From positions 1-64,000 of IMG/VR virus record IMGVR_UViG_3300035670_011014: 64,000 nt of DNA, one strand, 5' to 3'. Positions 6,777-17,597 of this stretch are shown here, in pieces. The position numbers and the translations under genes were made by a program. The notes under the pieces are model-generated. The model saw nothing but the letters and a program-made list of their open reading frames with translations, made no database searches and was not told the DNA's origin. How positions within the stretch are numbered: the first letter of the stretch is position 1; each line of letters opens with the position of its first letter. This DNA is from a virus.

Positions 6777-9700
6777 ATGGCGTCTCAGAATATAAATAAT
6801 TATTACTTCAATCGTTTCGATTTAAGAAATACATTTTACTCGTACAACGATATTTTCTTGGTTTCAGATGAAAAAGATTACGATACTGAGGTAGTTTTTT
6901 CTTCTGAAGTAATAGCCTACAACGATGGTGACAGGTTACCTATTTATTTAGATTTTAACTCTACAGGTTCATCGCAACAATTAGAAATTCAATATGGAGA
7001 TTTCAATACGGGTGACACTGTAGTATCACTGAATTACTACAATCCTTTGAATTTGGATTTGACTTGTTTGAGTGCATTCACAGGTACTTGTGACGTTGGG
7101 TTAGTAGCAACAGATAACGGATTATACACCAAAATGACGGGTGAAACTTTGTTTTACACCATGGGTATAAGAGACGATTATAAGTTCCACCCATATTACT
7201 ACGACAGAAGATTTAAAATGCATCCAATAACAGGATACACTGAAAGTCCTAACGTTCGTTTTTCAGGAAATACCGACAGAACCTTATACAATATTGTTTC
7301 AGTGACAGGAACGACTGAAGGGGTTTATCGTGAATTGTTTGGTGGTTTTTACCAAGGATTTTATAAACTATTTGGATATGATTATGAAGTTTTCCCCGAA
7401 CGAGTAAATAAAGGTTGGACTGTGGAGATGTTGTTGAAACCCAGAATCGCAGGGTTATATCCACCCGTTTCAGGTGAGACTACGTTGAATTCTGTCTACC
7501 CTAATAATTCCAACATATTTTTTTATTTTGGTACAAGGGCAGAAGACAAATATTATCATTATGCCTCGGGAACGCCTCAAACAGATTCGGGATACACAAG
7601 GGTAACTGAGCAATTGGGGTGTATAAAGACATGTGGATGTTCAGATACCGCAACGACAACTTCAGATTGTTATCAAGTTTATCCTCAATCTGCCTATACT
7701 GTAACACATTATGGTAGTTGTTGTGATTGTCCAACGGAAGAACCTGTACCACCAAAAGATGCTAAAATAGATGTTTTATCAAACGCATTAGCTTTAAGGT
7801 TTTCTGGCGATCCGTGTAATCCTGTTTTGGGAGTTCGTTATATAAAATACACAGGAGATTGTGTAACGACTGGTTTTTGTGAAACTAGTGGTTTGACTTA
7901 CAGTACTGGATACACAATTGATGAGGTATACTCAAGTAAAGGTATATATGATGATTGTGATTTTCCACCAGGTGAATGTGCAGATAGATGGGTGCAGATA
8001 GATGTCGTATTTGACAGATATATCACAATTGAAGGTTGTGATTTACTTAATTTTGGGGGATTGGGTGATTTACGTAAGATGACATATACGTCGTCTACAT
8101 TTAACGCATCCGTAAATTTAATAAGTCCTCCTCAGACACATCCTGGTGTTCCACATGAAAAAGAAATAGAAGTCATAGAATTTACACGTAGATGGGAAGA
8201 AGATTTGGATTATCGACTTGGAAGGTTAATGTTCTATGTCAATGGTTATCTTTTCATGATAATCGAAAACTTTGAGGAGATTATACCAAGAGAACTAAAC
8301 ACCTTAAAAGAAAAACAAGTCGGTGTACCATTTAATATATCTTGGGGTGGTGGATCTTTGGGATTGAGAGAAAGTTTGATTTTTTCCGGTTGTTCACAAT
8401 TGGAAGGTCCGTATATTCAGGATCCGGAATTAATGCCAAACCAAACATTGTCAGGGACAAGTCTTTCTGGTTTATCCACAGACATTTTAATTGAACCTAA
8501 TTTTGCGGGTACATTTGATGGTGCTATTTCACAGTTCAGAATGTATGTCGAACCTTTATCTGCACCACAAATTCAACATAATTTTAGACTACTAAAAAAT
8601 GATTTCAACTTATTTGATTTTTGGTGTCTCAATTGTACGGATGTAGTTGATCCTTGTGATTTCGAATTCCAATTTATTGAATCATCACCCACACCAACAT
8701 CCAGTGTTACACCAACAATCACTCCTACACAAACCGAAACTCCAACAAATACTCCTACACCTACAAACACCGAAACTCCGACTAACACTCCAACTGTTAC
8801 AAACACTCCTACACAAACCGAAACTCCAACAAATACTCCTACGCCTACAAATACTGAAACACCAACTAATACTCCAACACCCACTACCACAGAAACTCCA
8901 ACAAACACTCCAACACAAACTAACACAGAGACTCCGACGAATACTCCAACTCAAACACCTACACCTGCAAATACTGAAACTCCAACTCAAACACCAACAC
9001 CCACAAATACTGAAACTCCAACTCAAACACCAACACCTACAAATACTGAAACTCCAACTCAAACACCAACACCCACTACCACAGAAACTCCAACAAACAC
9101 TCCAACACAAACTAACACAGAGACTCCGACGAATACTCCAACTCAAACTCCTACACCAACAAATACTGAAACTCCAACTCAAACACCAACACCCACTACC
9201 ACAGAAACTCCAACAAACACTCCAACACAAACTAACACAGAGACTCCAACAAATACTCCTACACCAACAAATACTGAAACTCCAACAAATACTCCTACAC
9301 CTACAAATACACCAACACTAACTAATACACCAACTAATACAGAGACTCCGACTAATACCCCAACAAATACACACACACCAACCCAAACTCAAACACCTAC
9401 AAATACCATAACCCCCACTAATACTCTGACACAGACACCAACTCCGTCTTCTACTTTGAGTAATGAGGGGTACTTACTTCAGGAAAATTTTTCTATGATA
9501 CTTCAAGAAGGTGAGGAATCAAACGGAATTTTAATTGAACCAATTCAATCGAGTCCCACACCAACAAACACTTCAACTCCAACTCCAACACCAAGTGCAA
9601 CACCTTTACCAACAATTGAGTTATTCACAACTGTAGGTACAACTTCTTGGGTAGCTCCTGCAGGTGTAACCTCAGTCGAATATCTTGTTGTTGCAGGTGG

Positions 9701-10283
9701 AGGTGGTGGTGGAAATGGATATGATAATGCGGGTGGTGGAGGTGGTGGTGCTGGTATGGTACTCACAGGAACCCTATCTGTAACACCAGGAAACTCTTAC
9801 ACTGTAACTGTCGGTGATGGGGGTGTTGGAGGTGCAGATGCAAGAGCGAATAATGCAGGTTCACCAGGCGTAAATAGTGTATTTAGTTCCATTACATCTC
9901 TTGGTGGAGGGAATGGATTGGGCTCGAGAACTGGTGGTGTTGCAGGACTTGCACAGGTTGGTGATACAACATCACCAACTGGTGGTAGTGGTTCTGGTGG
10001 TGGTTTCGGAGGTAAAGGTGGTGGAGGTGCATCTGGTAATGGAAGTAACAACTCAGGTGCAACTGGTGGTGCTGGTGGTGCGGGTGTGAGTAATTCTATA
10101 ACAGGTTCTGCCGTCACTTACGGTGCGGGTGGTGCGGGTGCCAATGCAGGTACGCAAAATCCTGGAGTTAACGGAACATCAAACACAGGTAATGGTGGTA
10201 GAGCGGGAGGCGCAACATCAGTAAACTCAACGGGTGGTGGTAAAGGAGGTTCAGGTATTGTAGTATTGAAATACTTCATATAA
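6777..10283 (+). CDS. Large tail-fibre/adhesin-like protein: LamG-like head, Pro/Thr repeat linker, glycine-rich tip
   Basis: An 1168-residue extracellular or virion protein. Residues 1-630 are a beta-rich domain ending in a concanavalin A/LamG-like part ([14 protein letters not shown], then [20 protein letters not shown]), with a cysteine-rich insert around 285-320. Residues about 637-895 are an almost pure Pro/Thr/Asn/Glu repeat (units such as [15 protein letters not shown]), probably an extended, rigid or glycosylatable linker. A second short Pro/Thr stretch (924-945) precedes a glycine-rich C-terminal domain (951-1168) with runs of five to six glycines. Glycine-rich tips are known in T-even-like adhesins that bind receptors. 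A host-recognition role is inferred. It opens the plus-strand block and is followed by two genes of similar style. Confidence 0.75.
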   Translation: MASQNINNYYFNRFDLRNTFYSYNDIFLVSDEKDYDTEVVFSSEVIAYNDGDRLPIYLDFNSTGSSQQLEIQYGDFNTGDTVVSLNYYNPLNLDLTCLSAFTGTCDVGLVATDNGLYTKMTGETLFYTMGIRDDYKFHPYYYDRRFKMHPITGYTESPNVRFSGNTDRTLYNIVSVTGTTEGVYRELFGGFYQGFYKLFGYDYEVFPERVNKGWTVEMLLKPRIAGLYPPVSGETTLNSVYPNNSNIFFYFGTRAEDKYYHYASGTPQTDSGYTRVTEQLGCIKTCGCSDTATTTSDCYQVYPQSAYTVTHYGSCCDCPTEEPVPPKDAKIDVLSNALALRFSGDPCNPVLGVRYIKYTGDCVTTGFCETSGLTYSTGYTIDEVYSSKGIYDDCDFPPGECADRWVQIDVVFDRYITIEGCDLLNFGGLGDLRKMTYTSSTFNASVNLISPPQTHPGVPHEKEIEVIEFTRRWEEDLDYRLGRLMFYVNGYLFMIIENFEEIIPRELNTLKEKQVGVPFNISWGGGSLGLRESLIFSGCSQLEGPYIQDPELMPNQTLSGTSLSGLSTDILIEPNFAGTFDGAISQFRMYVEPLSAPQIQHNFRLLKNDFNLFDFWCLNCTDVVDPCDFEFQFIESSPTPTSSVTPTITPTQTETPTNTPTPTNTETPTNTPTVTNTPTQTETPTNTPTPTNTETPTNTPTPTTTETPTNTPTQTNTETPTNTPTQTPTPANTETPTQTPTPTNTETPTQTPTPTNTETPTQTPTPTTTETPTNTPTQTNTETPTNTPTQTPTPTNTETPTQTPTPTTTETPTNTPTQTNTETPTNTPTPTNTETPTNTPTPTNTPTLTNTPTNTETPTNTPTNTHTPTQTQTPTNTITPTNTLTQTPTPSSTLSNEGYLLQENFSMILQEGEESNGILIEPIQSSPTPTNTSTPTPTPSATPLPTIELFTTVGTTSWVAPAGVTSVEYLVVAGGGGGGNGYDNAGGGGGGAGMVLTGTLSVTPGNSYTVTVGDGGVGGADARANNAGSPGVNSVFSSITSLGGGNGLGSRTGGVAGLAQVGDTTSPTGGSGSGGGFGGKGGGGASGNGSNNSGATGGAGGAGVSNSITGSAVTYGAGGAGANAGTQNPGVNGTSNTGNGGRAGGATSVNSTGGGKGGSGIVVLKYFI
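8690..9460 (+). repeat. Pro/Thr-coding low-complexity tandem repeat region, first adhesin gene
   Basis: Imperfect tandem units of about 18-36 bases (built from CCAACA, ACACCT, AATACTGAAACT and similar pieces), rich in A and C and poor in G on the plus strand. The repeats keep both antisense and shifted frames open, which creates spurious ORFs. Confidence 0.95.
9039..9247 (+). repeat. Exact direct repeat of about 89 bases inside the Pro/Thr region
   Basis: Bases 9039-9127 recur exactly at 9159-9247, a spacing of 120 bases (40 codons). A third, partial copy begins at 8880. Such identity at the DNA level suggests recent duplication, and recombination between copies would change the linker length in frame. 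Confidence 0.9.
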
Positions 10284-10287
10284 ACAA

Positions 10288-10296
10288 ATATTTATA
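10288..10296 (+). promoter_or_regulatory. Candidate phage promoter motif
   Basis: ATATTTATA in the 20-base gap before the gene at 10304; only seven bases separate the motif from the ATG, so a transcript starting here would be almost leaderless. Confidence 0.4.
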
Positions 10297-10303
10297 AAAT
10301 AAA

Positions 10304-10939
10304 ATGCCAAATTTACCCATATCCCAATTACCTGAGTTATTATCATCGGCAATAACAGCGAACGCTGAATTTGCAGTTGCACAAGGAGGTACAACTTACA
10401 GAGTAAAACAAGGTTCTCTGAATCCATATTCTCAAGTCTACGGACTTTTTTCTCAAACTGGTAACAGTGTTACGGTAAGTGGAACAACCATCGAAACTAC
10501 TATAATTGGTGAAGGTGTTGGAACCTTGAGCGTACCTGCCAATGCATTTTCTGTCGGAGACAGTTTTCAATTAACCATGGGGGGTGTTATGGATAACACC
10601 AATGACACAGTCATATTGAAACTAAAAAGTGGTTCTGTAATTTTAGGTCAAAGTTCAACATTCAATCCGGCGGCCGATGGTGATAATTGGTTTATGTCGG
10701 TGTATTTTACAGTCAGGAGTGTTGGTGGAGCCGGTACCGCGTCTCTATCGACACATGGAAATTTTCAAGTGGTTAAATCATCAAATGGGAGTGTTTTTGG
10801 GGAAGCCTTTCAAACCTTGAACAACACAACTTTTGACACTACAAGTACTAACACTTTAGATATTACAGTTCAGTTTAGTAGTAATGATCCCCTCAATTAC
10901 ATATACAGTGACTTATTTGTATTGAACAAAATTTTCTAA
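10304..10939 (+). CDS. Hypothetical virion-associated protein, beta-rich, 211 aa
   Basis: Not recognised precisely. The N-terminus (MPNLPISQLPELLSSAITANAEFAVAQGGTTYRV) is of the kind often seen at the start of phage fibre or head-fibre proteins, where a short Pro-Ile-Ser-Gln-Leu-Pro segment precedes a beta-structured body. The remainder alternates Thr, Ser, Val and Gly, suggesting a beta-sandwich of the tip or trimeric-fibre type (residues 45-211). No cysteine and no membrane segment are present. It sits between the two large adhesin genes and is probably a fibre accessory or a short fibre; this is inference from context. Confidence 0.65.
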   Translation: MPNLPISQLPELLSSAITANAEFAVAQGGTTYRVKQGSLNPYSQVYGLFSQTGNSVTVSGTTIETTIIGEGVGTLSVPANAFSVGDSFQLTMGGVMDNTNDTVILKLKSGSVILGQSSTFNPAADGDNWFMSVYFTVRSVGGAGTASLSTHGNFQVVKSSNGSVFGEAFQTLNNTTFDTTSTNTLDITVQFSSNDPLNYIYSDLFVLNKIF

Positions 10940-10942
10940 TTG

Positions 10943-13900
10943 ATGAACAATTACGGTGTAATATTAACAAGTGAAAACTTTTCGGGTAAAACCGCGTTAA
11001 TTACATTTGTTGAAGAGGGTACTGAGTTAGTAACCAATTTAGGTTATCAAGAAATACCTTATACCTATTTCCCTGATGACGGGACACCTCAAGGAGTTTA
11101 TTATTTGTTTTTGACAGGAACCGGGGAAACATGTATAATAAATGTAACAGAACCCAATCCTACTCCTACACCAACTAACACGGTAACACCAACAACCACA
11201 ACAAGTCCAACTCCAACCCCAACAGTAACACCAACAGCAACAAATCTTTCGGTTGAAATTATTTTGACTGGTGAATATTCGGAGGGTTCTATTAATGCCG
11301 CTTACATTGCAACATCAAACAATCCTTTGGATGTTGATTTGAAACTTTCGTTTACTGATAATTTGGGAACCACCACAGGCTCTTCAATTACAATAAATGG
11401 AGAAGTAACAATTTTACAAGGACAAAATACAGGATATAGTTATTACACTATTGGTACTGATTATAGCGTTTTGAATGATACTAACACGTTTTCGTCCATA
11501 ACATCCGATATTACGGGTAGTTCAATTTATACGTTTTTTGTTCGAACTGATTCGGAATTTAACGTCACCCCAACACCTACACAGACACCTACTCAGACAC
11601 AAACCCCAACTAATACTGAAACACCAACCAATACTCCAACACCCACAAATACTGAAACTCAAACCCAAACACCCACACCAACTAATACTGAAACCCCAAC
11701 CAATACTCCAACACCCACAAACACTGAAACTCCAACGCCTACAAATACTGAAACCCCAACCAATACTCCAACACCCACAAATACTGAAACTCCAACTCAA
11801 ACTCCAACACCCACAAATACTGAAACTCCAACCAATACACCAACGCCTACAAATACTGAAACTCCAACGAATACCCCAACACAGACTGAAACCTCGACAA
11901 ATACTCCAACACCAACAAATACTCAAACACCAACAAAAACACCCACACCTACCATAACACCAACATCTACAACACCTTCGGAGTCAAGAATTGTTTATTG
12001 GGATTTTTCAAACCCTATTTCATATTCAGGAACAACAACTGTATTTGATTTAGAAAATAATAGTAATGGTACTATTATGAATTCCCCTTTAAGTGGTAGT
12101 ACGGGATGTGGTTCTTACGTAGATTTCAATGGTAGTTCACAGTATATCTATAGCAACACCAATTTAAGTCCATTATTTTCTGGTGTTTCCCCAAACAAGT
12201 CTGAAGTGACTTCAATATTTATGTGGATTTATCCTAAAGGTGATGGGGTTATACTTTCTGAAGTCGGCGCTGCAAATTCATTGCTTGGATGGCACACATC
12301 AATAATTGAAATGGTTTCAGGAACCTTTAAGTTTGGTTTTTGGAATGGAACCGCAAATAGTGTTGTTACCTCATCTATACCAACACCATTTAATAATTGG
12401 TATTATGTTGGTATGACGTATAACGGTTCAACTTTAACCGCATATATTGATGGGGTAAGTGCTGGTAATATAACCTTCAATAGATTGGCTCCTTACAATA
12501 GCGGATCGGGACTATTTTATTTACTAGCCCATCAAGATACAACAAATATGGGTGACGGAGGATTTGGTGATTACAGGGTTGGTAGTTTCGAAATTTACAC
12601 AACATCTCTTAATTCGACACAAATAAATAACAACTATACAAGTTCTTCGGTAAATTATATTTGTCCACCCCCCACTCCTACACAAACACCTACACAAACC
12701 TCAACCCCAACAGTAACTCCAACTAATACACCTACCCAAACCTCAACCAATACACCGACACCTACCAATACTGAAACACCAACAAATACACCAACCCCAT
12801 CGTCAACACCAAGTTTGGTTACATCCGGATTGATTATACAACTTGATGCATATGAGAACTCAAGTTATCCTGGAACAGGTACAACAGTTTATGATATAAC
12901 AGGGGGGTATAATCACACATTAATCGGTGCAACTTACACAGTTCTTAACGGTATAAAATGTTTTGATTGTACGACAGGGAATAATAGAGTTAATTACAAC
13001 GCAACAGGACCTACATTACCAACATCAGGTTATACATACATTACTTGGGCAAAATTAGAACCTGGTAATCCATCATCATTTAGAACATTACTTTATACTA
13101 ACTCACCTAAATATACACCAATAACAATCCCTAACGGAACAAATACATTAGGATATTGGGATAGTGCGTTTAGAAGTTCAGGGTATGATTTATCAGGTGA
13201 AACAAGTGTTTGGGTTCAATATGCGGTAGTAGGGACAAACTCGTCTCAAACATTCTACATAAATGGTTCACAGGTGGGAAGTACAATCAATGAGGGTGCT
13301 GGTGGAACTACACATTGGGGATGGGGTAATAATGATATTGTTCCTCAGCCTTGGGGACATGTTGCCAACATGTATTTCTACAATAGACAATTGTCGCTTT
13401 CTGAAATCACACAACAATATAATTTCTTGGCACCAAGATTTGTTGAACCAACACCCACCCCTACATCAACATCAACACCTACGGTTACTCCAACAAATAC
13501 AATAACACCAACTAATACTATTACACCTACACCATCACCCACACCTAATATTGTAACATCAAACCTACAACTACAATTATTACCAAGTAGTTATGTTGGT
13601 TCAGGAACTGTTTGGGATACAACGGTTGGGACTACTGATGCAACATTATCAGGAAGTCCAACTTATGATGTGTTAAGTGGATTTACATTCAATGGAACAT
13701 CATCGTATGGTAGAATCCCAAGTGTTAATGATGTTACAAACTTTACAAATACTCAACAATATACTATTGAGATTTGGTTTAATCCGGCTAATGGGCAACC
13801 AAACGCAGGTGAAGCGGAACTGTTAGAAAAATGGAATCTAAATAACGAATCAAGATATCCTTACACAATTAGATTTAATGAAGGCGCAAGTAGCATGGTT

Positions 13901-14239
13901 GTTGCCGCCTATGATGGAAGTAATTTTCCTTCGGTTAGTATAGCCGGATTCCCTGTGAATACTTGGAGACAATTAGTTGCTGTCTTTGATTTTGGCGTTG
14001 GTAAAACACTTACAGTTTATAGAAATGGTGTTTCCGCGGGAAGTGCAAGTTTAGTAGGAGTTGGACAGGTAAGTAACACGAGCCCTGTAGGTATTGCGGG
14101 TAGAGTTGCATCAGGAACGGGAGCATTACAAGTTCCGTTTAAGGGGACTGTAGGAATCATAAGAATGTATAATACATCATTGACGGCATCACAAGTGTTA
14201 CAAAACTTTGATGCTGATAAATCAATGTTCGGATTATAA
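10943..14239 (+). CDS. Large adhesin-like protein with three LamG/concanavalin-like domains and Pro/Thr linkers
   Basis: About 1098 residues. I place the start at the ATG at 10943; a TTG one codon earlier (10940) is also in frame. A short N-terminal domain (1-75) is followed by Pro/Thr stretch 1, an Ig- or Calx-beta-like domain (about 105-210), a long Pro/Thr repeat (212-345), LamG-like domain 1 (349-565), a short Pro/Thr linker, LamG-like domain 2 (628-830), a linker and LamG-like domain 3 (870-1098). Each LamG unit shows the pattern of a buried tryptophan, an xWYxVGxTxxG- or TWRQLVAVF-like strand, then a YxNGxxxG turn. Such domains bind glycans. It resembles a modular host-binding fibre paralogous to the gene at 6777. 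Confidence 0.75.
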   Translation: MNNYGVILTSENFSGKTALITFVEEGTELVTNLGYQEIPYTYFPDDGTPQGVYYLFLTGTGETCIINVTEPNPTPTPTNTVTPTTTTSPTPTPTVTPTATNLSVEIILTGEYSEGSINAAYIATSNNPLDVDLKLSFTDNLGTTTGSSITINGEVTILQGQNTGYSYYTIGTDYSVLNDTNTFSSITSDITGSSIYTFFVRTDSEFNVTPTPTQTPTQTQTPTNTETPTNTPTPTNTETQTQTPTPTNTETPTNTPTPTNTETPTPTNTETPTNTPTPTNTETPTQTPTPTNTETPTNTPTPTNTETPTNTPTQTETSTNTPTPTNTQTPTKTPTPTITPTSTTPSESRIVYWDFSNPISYSGTTTVFDLENNSNGTIMNSPLSGSTGCGSYVDFNGSSQYIYSNTNLSPLFSGVSPNKSEVTSIFMWIYPKGDGVILSEVGAANSLLGWHTSIIEMVSGTFKFGFWNGTANSVVTSSIPTPFNNWYYVGMTYNGSTLTAYIDGVSAGNITFNRLAPYNSGSGLFYLLAHQDTTNMGDGGFGDYRVGSFEIYTTSLNSTQINNNYTSSSVNYICPPPTPTQTPTQTSTPTVTPTNTPTQTSTNTPTPTNTETPTNTPTPSSTPSLVTSGLIIQLDAYENSSYPGTGTTVYDITGGYNHTLIGATYTVLNGIKCFDCTTGNNRVNYNATGPTLPTSGYTYITWAKLEPGNPSSFRTLLYTNSPKYTPITIPNGTNTLGYWDSAFRSSGYDLSGETSVWVQYAVVGTNSSQTFYINGSQVGSTINEGAGGTTHWGWGNNDIVPQPWGHVANMYFYNRQLSLSEITQQYNFLAPRFVEPTPTPTSTSTPTVTPTNTITPTNTITPTPSPTPNIVTSNLQLQLLPSSYVGSGTVWDTTVGTTDATLSGSPTYDVLSGFTFNGTSSYGRIPSVNDVTNFTNTQQYTIEIWFNPANGQPNAGEAELLEKWNLNNESRYPYTIRFNEGASSMVVAAYDGSNFPSVSIAGFPVNTWRQLVAVFDFGVGKTLTVYRNGVSAGSASLVGVGQVSNTSPVGIAGRVASGTGALQVPFKGTVGIIRMYNTSLTASQVLQNFDADKSMFGL
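11566..11978 (+). repeat. Pro/Thr-coding low-complexity tandem repeat region, second adhesin gene
   Basis: The same type of A/C-rich repeat as at 8690-9460, with many shared units (for example AATACTGAAACTCCAAC), so the two genes carry long stretches of near-identical DNA in direct orientation. Confidence 0.93.
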
Positions 14240-14245
14240 ACTAAT

Positions 14246-14254
14246 ATATTTATA
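14246..14254 (+). promoter_or_regulatory. Candidate phage promoter motif
   Basis: ATATTTATA, 13 bases before the ATG at 14268, in the 28-base gap after the second adhesin gene. Confidence 0.45.
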
Positions 14255-14267
14255 AAATAAAACATAC

Positions 14268-14675
14268 ATGGAATTTTTTATCAGAAAAAACGCAACCCTA
14301 CCAATATTAAAAATGCAAGTGGTTCAAGACGGGCGTAATGATTACAATTCGTTTATGGAGTCATTAGTGAATGCGAATATAAGATTTTCCATGAAAACTG
14401 AAGATACGGGTATCTTGAAAATTGCATCCAAACAAGCCTTTATTGTTGAAAAAACTCAAGATAACCCTGACGCCCCTGTCGAGTACTACATTTATTATAA
14501 GTGGAGTGGAAATGACACCAAAAAGACGGGACGTTACATTGGAGAATTTTCAATAACAAACACAGATGGGGAACTTATAGCACCCATTAGAGAAACCTTA
14601 TATATCAATATTACAGACTCATTTGTGACAGGTGGTGCAGGTTCAAGTTCCAACCCATCAGGTGGATGTTGTTGA
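14268..14675 (+). CDS. Small virion-associated protein, possible Ig-like/baseplate-type fold, 135 aa
   Basis: Not recognised with certainty. The body is beta-rich with a pattern of short strands (IRKNATLPILKMQVV, FSMKTEDTGILKIAS, YYIYYKWSG, GRYIGEFSITNTDGEL, RETLYINITDSF). The alternation and a TGRY-IGEF segment resemble small immunoglobulin-like baseplate or fibre-attachment domains such as the N-terminus of BppU-type proteins. The C-terminal tail is Gly/Ser-rich and ends in Cys-Cys. It closes the fibre cluster, which favours a role in connecting or capping fibres, but that is inference. Confidence 0.62.
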   Translation: MEFFIRKNATLPILKMQVVQDGRNDYNSFMESLVNANIRFSMKTEDTGILKIASKQAFIVEKTQDNPDAPVEYYIYYKWSGNDTKKTGRYIGEFSITNTDGELIAPIRETLYINITDSFVTGGAGSSSNPSGGCC

Positions 14676-14706
14676 TTTGACAAAACAACCTAAGATTTAT
14701 ATTATT

Positions 14707-14715
14707 GTATTTATA
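14707..14715 (+). promoter_or_regulatory. Candidate phage promoter motif upstream of DNA polymerase
   Basis: GTATTTATA with a 59-base untranslated leader before the polymerase ATG at 14775; the leader contains a hairpin. Confidence 0.45.
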
Positions 14716-14727
14716 AAAGAAGGGTAA

Positions 14728-14744
14728 TCTCAAATTCCTTGAGA
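14728..14744 (+). promoter_or_regulatory. Leader hairpin upstream of DNA polymerase, possible translational operator
   Basis: TCTCAA (14728-14733) pairs with TTGAGA (14739-14744) around a five-base loop, ATTCC. It lies 30 bases before the polymerase ATG. In T4, gp43 represses its own translation by binding a leader hairpin; whether this short stem does the same is unknown. Confidence 0.3.
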
Positions 14745-14774
14745 GTATAATATCCCACTTTAAAAAATACAAAT

Positions 14775-17597
14775 ATGGTATCACAAGAAGAAATTGAAGA
14801 GTTCCTTTTGGGGTTAGATCCCGAACCTTATATCGTAGCATTAGAGTACGATTACGCGACAGATAAAATATTCAAAATCATCCAACATCCCGAACAAGGT
14901 AAAATTGTCAAGGTAGATAGTTTTATACCTTTTGCTTGGGTAGGAGACTTACACAATCGAAATTTCTATCAAGGTTCCAAAGAGCTTCAAAAGAAAGCCA
15001 TGAGTGAACATGGTATTGTCATAGATAAGTTGAATACTATGGGGGATCCACGTTTGGAACTCGGACTTAGGTTCTTGGTAAAAACTACAAAAACATATCA
15101 AAATTTGATAAACTTTTTCAAAAACGGTGGAGTAGAACCATGGGGACGAGATAATTCAGACGTTATTTCAATATTACCACCAGTGGAACAATACCTTGTT
15201 CAAAAACAGAAAAGACTATTCAAAGGATTTGAAGAATACGAAGAAGTTCATAGATTAGTATTCGACATCGAAACCACGGGTCTTGATGCAAATAAGGACT
15301 CCATTTTTTTGATTGGAATCAAAGACAATCGTGGTTATTTAAAGATTTTATCCGCACAAAATAAAGAAGAAGAAAAGGAAATTATAATTGAATTTTTCAA
15401 AATTGTTGATGAAATCCGTCCGACACTTATCGGTGGATATAACTCAGCGTTCTTCGATTTTCCTTTTATTATTACTCGAGCCCGATTGTTGGGTGTTGAT
15501 TTGAAAAAGGTGGCAAAAACTCTCAACCCTGCCCAAAGTATCAAACAAAAAGAGGGTATTCTTAAACTTGCCAATGAAATGGAACCCTATACCCAAACTC
15601 AGATGTGGGGATATAACGTTATTGATATTGCACATGCGGTTCGACGAGCACAGGCAATTAACTCAGATATCAAAAGTTGGGGATTGAAATATATTACACA
15701 ATTTATCGGGGCAGAAAAACCAAATCGTGTGTATGTCCAAGGTGATAAAATCGGTAAGATTTATTTCGACAACAAAGATTATTATATAAATCCTGAATCA
15801 GGAAAGTATAAAGAAGTTGGAGAACCTGGTACTGAAAATCTAATGACACGTTTTCCAGGTAAATACGAAAACATCACAGGAAAAAAAATCATCGAAAGTT
15901 ATTTGGACGATGACTTGTATGAAACGATGGTTGTAGACGGTGAATTTAACCAAGCGAACTTCTTGTTGGCGAAATTGGTACCCACCACTTACGAGAGACT
16001 ATCAACGATGGGTACTGCAACTCTGTGGAAAATGATTATGCAGTCTTGGAGTTATAAACACGGTTTGGCTATTCCTGTGAAAAATCCGAAACGTAGTTTT
16101 ACTGGAGGACTATCCCGACTTCTTCAGGTTGGATACTCAAGAGATGTACTCAAGTTAGACTACTCTTCACTATATCCATCAATTCAGTTAGTCCATGACG
16201 TATTCCCAAAATGTGATGTAACTGGTGCGATGAAAAGTATGTTGAAATATTTTAGGGATACTCGTATTAGATATAAAAAGTTGTCTGAGCAATACGCTAA
16301 AACAGACCCTAAGTTGTCATCACAGTACGGACGTAAGCAACTACCCATTAAAATCTTCATCAACGCATTCTTTGGTTCGTTGTCTGCCCCTCACGTGTTT
16401 CCTTGGGGTGATATGGATATGGGTGAACAGATTACATGTACAGGTAGACAATATTTGAGACAAATGATTATGTGGTTCATGAAGCGTGGATACGAACCGC
16501 TCGTAATGGATACCGATGGTGTTAACTTTGCAACTCCACCTGAAAGATTGGATTATAAATACATCGGTAAAGGACTAAATGGACTTGTCGTTGAAGGTAA
16601 AGAATATGTCGGAGCAGAGGCAGACGTTGCAGAATACAACGATTTGTTCATGAGAAACGAAATGGGTTTGGATATTGATGGAGTATGGCCGGCAACAATC
16701 AATGTGGCACGTAAAAACTATGCACTTTTGACCGATAAAGGAAAAGTAAAACTTACGGGTAACACCATTAAATCAAAAAAACTACAAACATATATGGCGG
16801 AGTTTCTTGATGTGGGACTTCGGATGTTGTTAGATGGTAAGGGTTCTGAGTTTTTAGATTATTATTATGATTACTTGTCGATGTTGTTTAACAAACAAAT
16901 CCCTTTGAGTAAAATCGCAAACAAAGCAAGGGTAAAACAATCTTTGGAAGATTATAAAGTACACGTTACAAAAACCACAAAATCAGGTTCCCTTATGTCC
17001 CGGCAAGCGCATATGGAATTGGTACTTAATGCAGGTGTAAATGTCGGACTTGGTGATACGATTTATTATGTGAACAACGGTACCCGTAAATCTCACGGTG
17101 ATGTCCAAAAAAAGGGAAACAATATCACTTTGAATTGTTACATAATTGACGAAAAAGAAATCAATAAAAATCCTGATACGTTGGGTGATTACAACGTACC
17201 AAGGTATATTGCCGCATTCAATAAAAGAATTGAACCTCTATTGGTTGTATTCAATCCTGAAATTCGTGAAAGTATTCTCATAGAAGACCCAAAAGACCGT
17301 CCTATATTCACAAAATCTCAAGCAGAACTTGTTCGTGGTTTTCCTAGAAGGATTGGTGATCAAGATACGTTAGAGGAGGTAATGACGCTGTCTGATGGTG
17401 AAATTGCATTTTGGAGACACGTTGGAATCGATCCTTATTATATGTACTTAGAAGGCACCAAAGAGTTGGTTGAAGAATTTTGGGTTAATAAAAACACTGA
17501 AATTATGTATGGTGATTACAAAGTTAATACTTTAATACCAAAGGATGAACTTTACGAAACCAATGAAAATGGGGATTATCTAATATATGCCTTTTAG
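14775..17597 (+). CDS. 43: DNA polymerase, family B (T4 gp43-like), with 3'-5' proofreading exonuclease
   Basis: The replicative polymerase, 940 residues against about 898 in T4. The proofreading domain shows Exo I FDIET (D164, E166), Exo II YNSAFFD (D228) and Exo III Y-x3-D (Y376, D380). The polymerase domain shows motif A LDYSSLYPSI (D462), motif B KIFINAFFGS (K526 region to G534) and motif C VMDTDGVNF (D579, D581). Motif C reads DTDG where most family members have DTDS; the two catalytic aspartates are kept. The gene is separated from the other replication genes by about 30 kb and stands next to fibre genes, with its own leader. It converges with the minus-strand gene ending at 17594, overlapping by four bases. 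Confidence in function is very high. Confidence 0.97.
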   Translation: MVSQEEIEEFLLGLDPEPYIVALEYDYATDKIFKIIQHPEQGKIVKVDSFIPFAWVGDLHNRNFYQGSKELQKKAMSEHGIVIDKLNTMGDPRLELGLRFLVKTTKTYQNLINFFKNGGVEPWGRDNSDVISILPPVEQYLVQKQKRLFKGFEEYEEVHRLVFDIETTGLDANKDSIFLIGIKDNRGYLKILSAQNKEEEKEIIIEFFKIVDEIRPTLIGGYNSAFFDFPFIITRARLLGVDLKKVAKTLNPAQSIKQKEGILKLANEMEPYTQTQMWGYNVIDIAHAVRRAQAINSDIKSWGLKYITQFIGAEKPNRVYVQGDKIGKIYFDNKDYYINPESGKYKEVGEPGTENLMTRFPGKYENITGKKIIESYLDDDLYETMVVDGEFNQANFLLAKLVPTTYERLSTMGTATLWKMIMQSWSYKHGLAIPVKNPKRSFTGGLSRLLQVGYSRDVLKLDYSSLYPSIQLVHDVFPKCDVTGAMKSMLKYFRDTRIRYKKLSEQYAKTDPKLSSQYGRKQLPIKIFINAFFGSLSAPHVFPWGDMDMGEQITCTGRQYLRQMIMWFMKRGYEPLVMDTDGVNFATPPERLDYKYIGKGLNGLVVEGKEYVGAEADVAEYNDLFMRNEMGLDIDGVWPATINVARKNYALLTDKGKVKLTGNTIKSKKLQTYMAEFLDVGLRMLLDGKGSEFLDYYYDYLSMLFNKQIPLSKIANKARVKQSLEDYKVHVTKTTKSGSLMSRQAHMELVLNAGVNVGLGDTIYYVNNGTRKSHGDVQKKGNNITLNCYIIDEKEINKNPDTLGDYNVPRYIAAFNKRIEPLLVVFNPEIRESILIEDPKDRPIFTKSQAELVRGFPRRIGDQDTLEEVMTLSDGEIAFWRHVGIDPYYMYLEGTKELVEEFWVNKNTEIMYGDYKVNTLIPKDELYETNENGDYLIYAF

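Noticed and set aside
8573-9376. Long antisense and shifted open frames in the Pro/Thr region, including Val/Gly-, Leu/Gln- and Trp/Cys-rich ones
   Set aside because: They arise because the A/C-rich repeat has few stop codons in any frame; their low-complexity products mirror the repeat and have no start context of their own.
8690-9460. Regular repeat array that might be taken for a CRISPR
   Set aside because: Units are contiguous, coding, in frame and without unique spacers; no cas gene is near.
9545-10117. Antisense Pro-rich frames opposite the glycine-rich domain
   Set aside because: GGT/GGA glycine codons read as proline and related codons on the other strand, so the frame stays open by composition alone.
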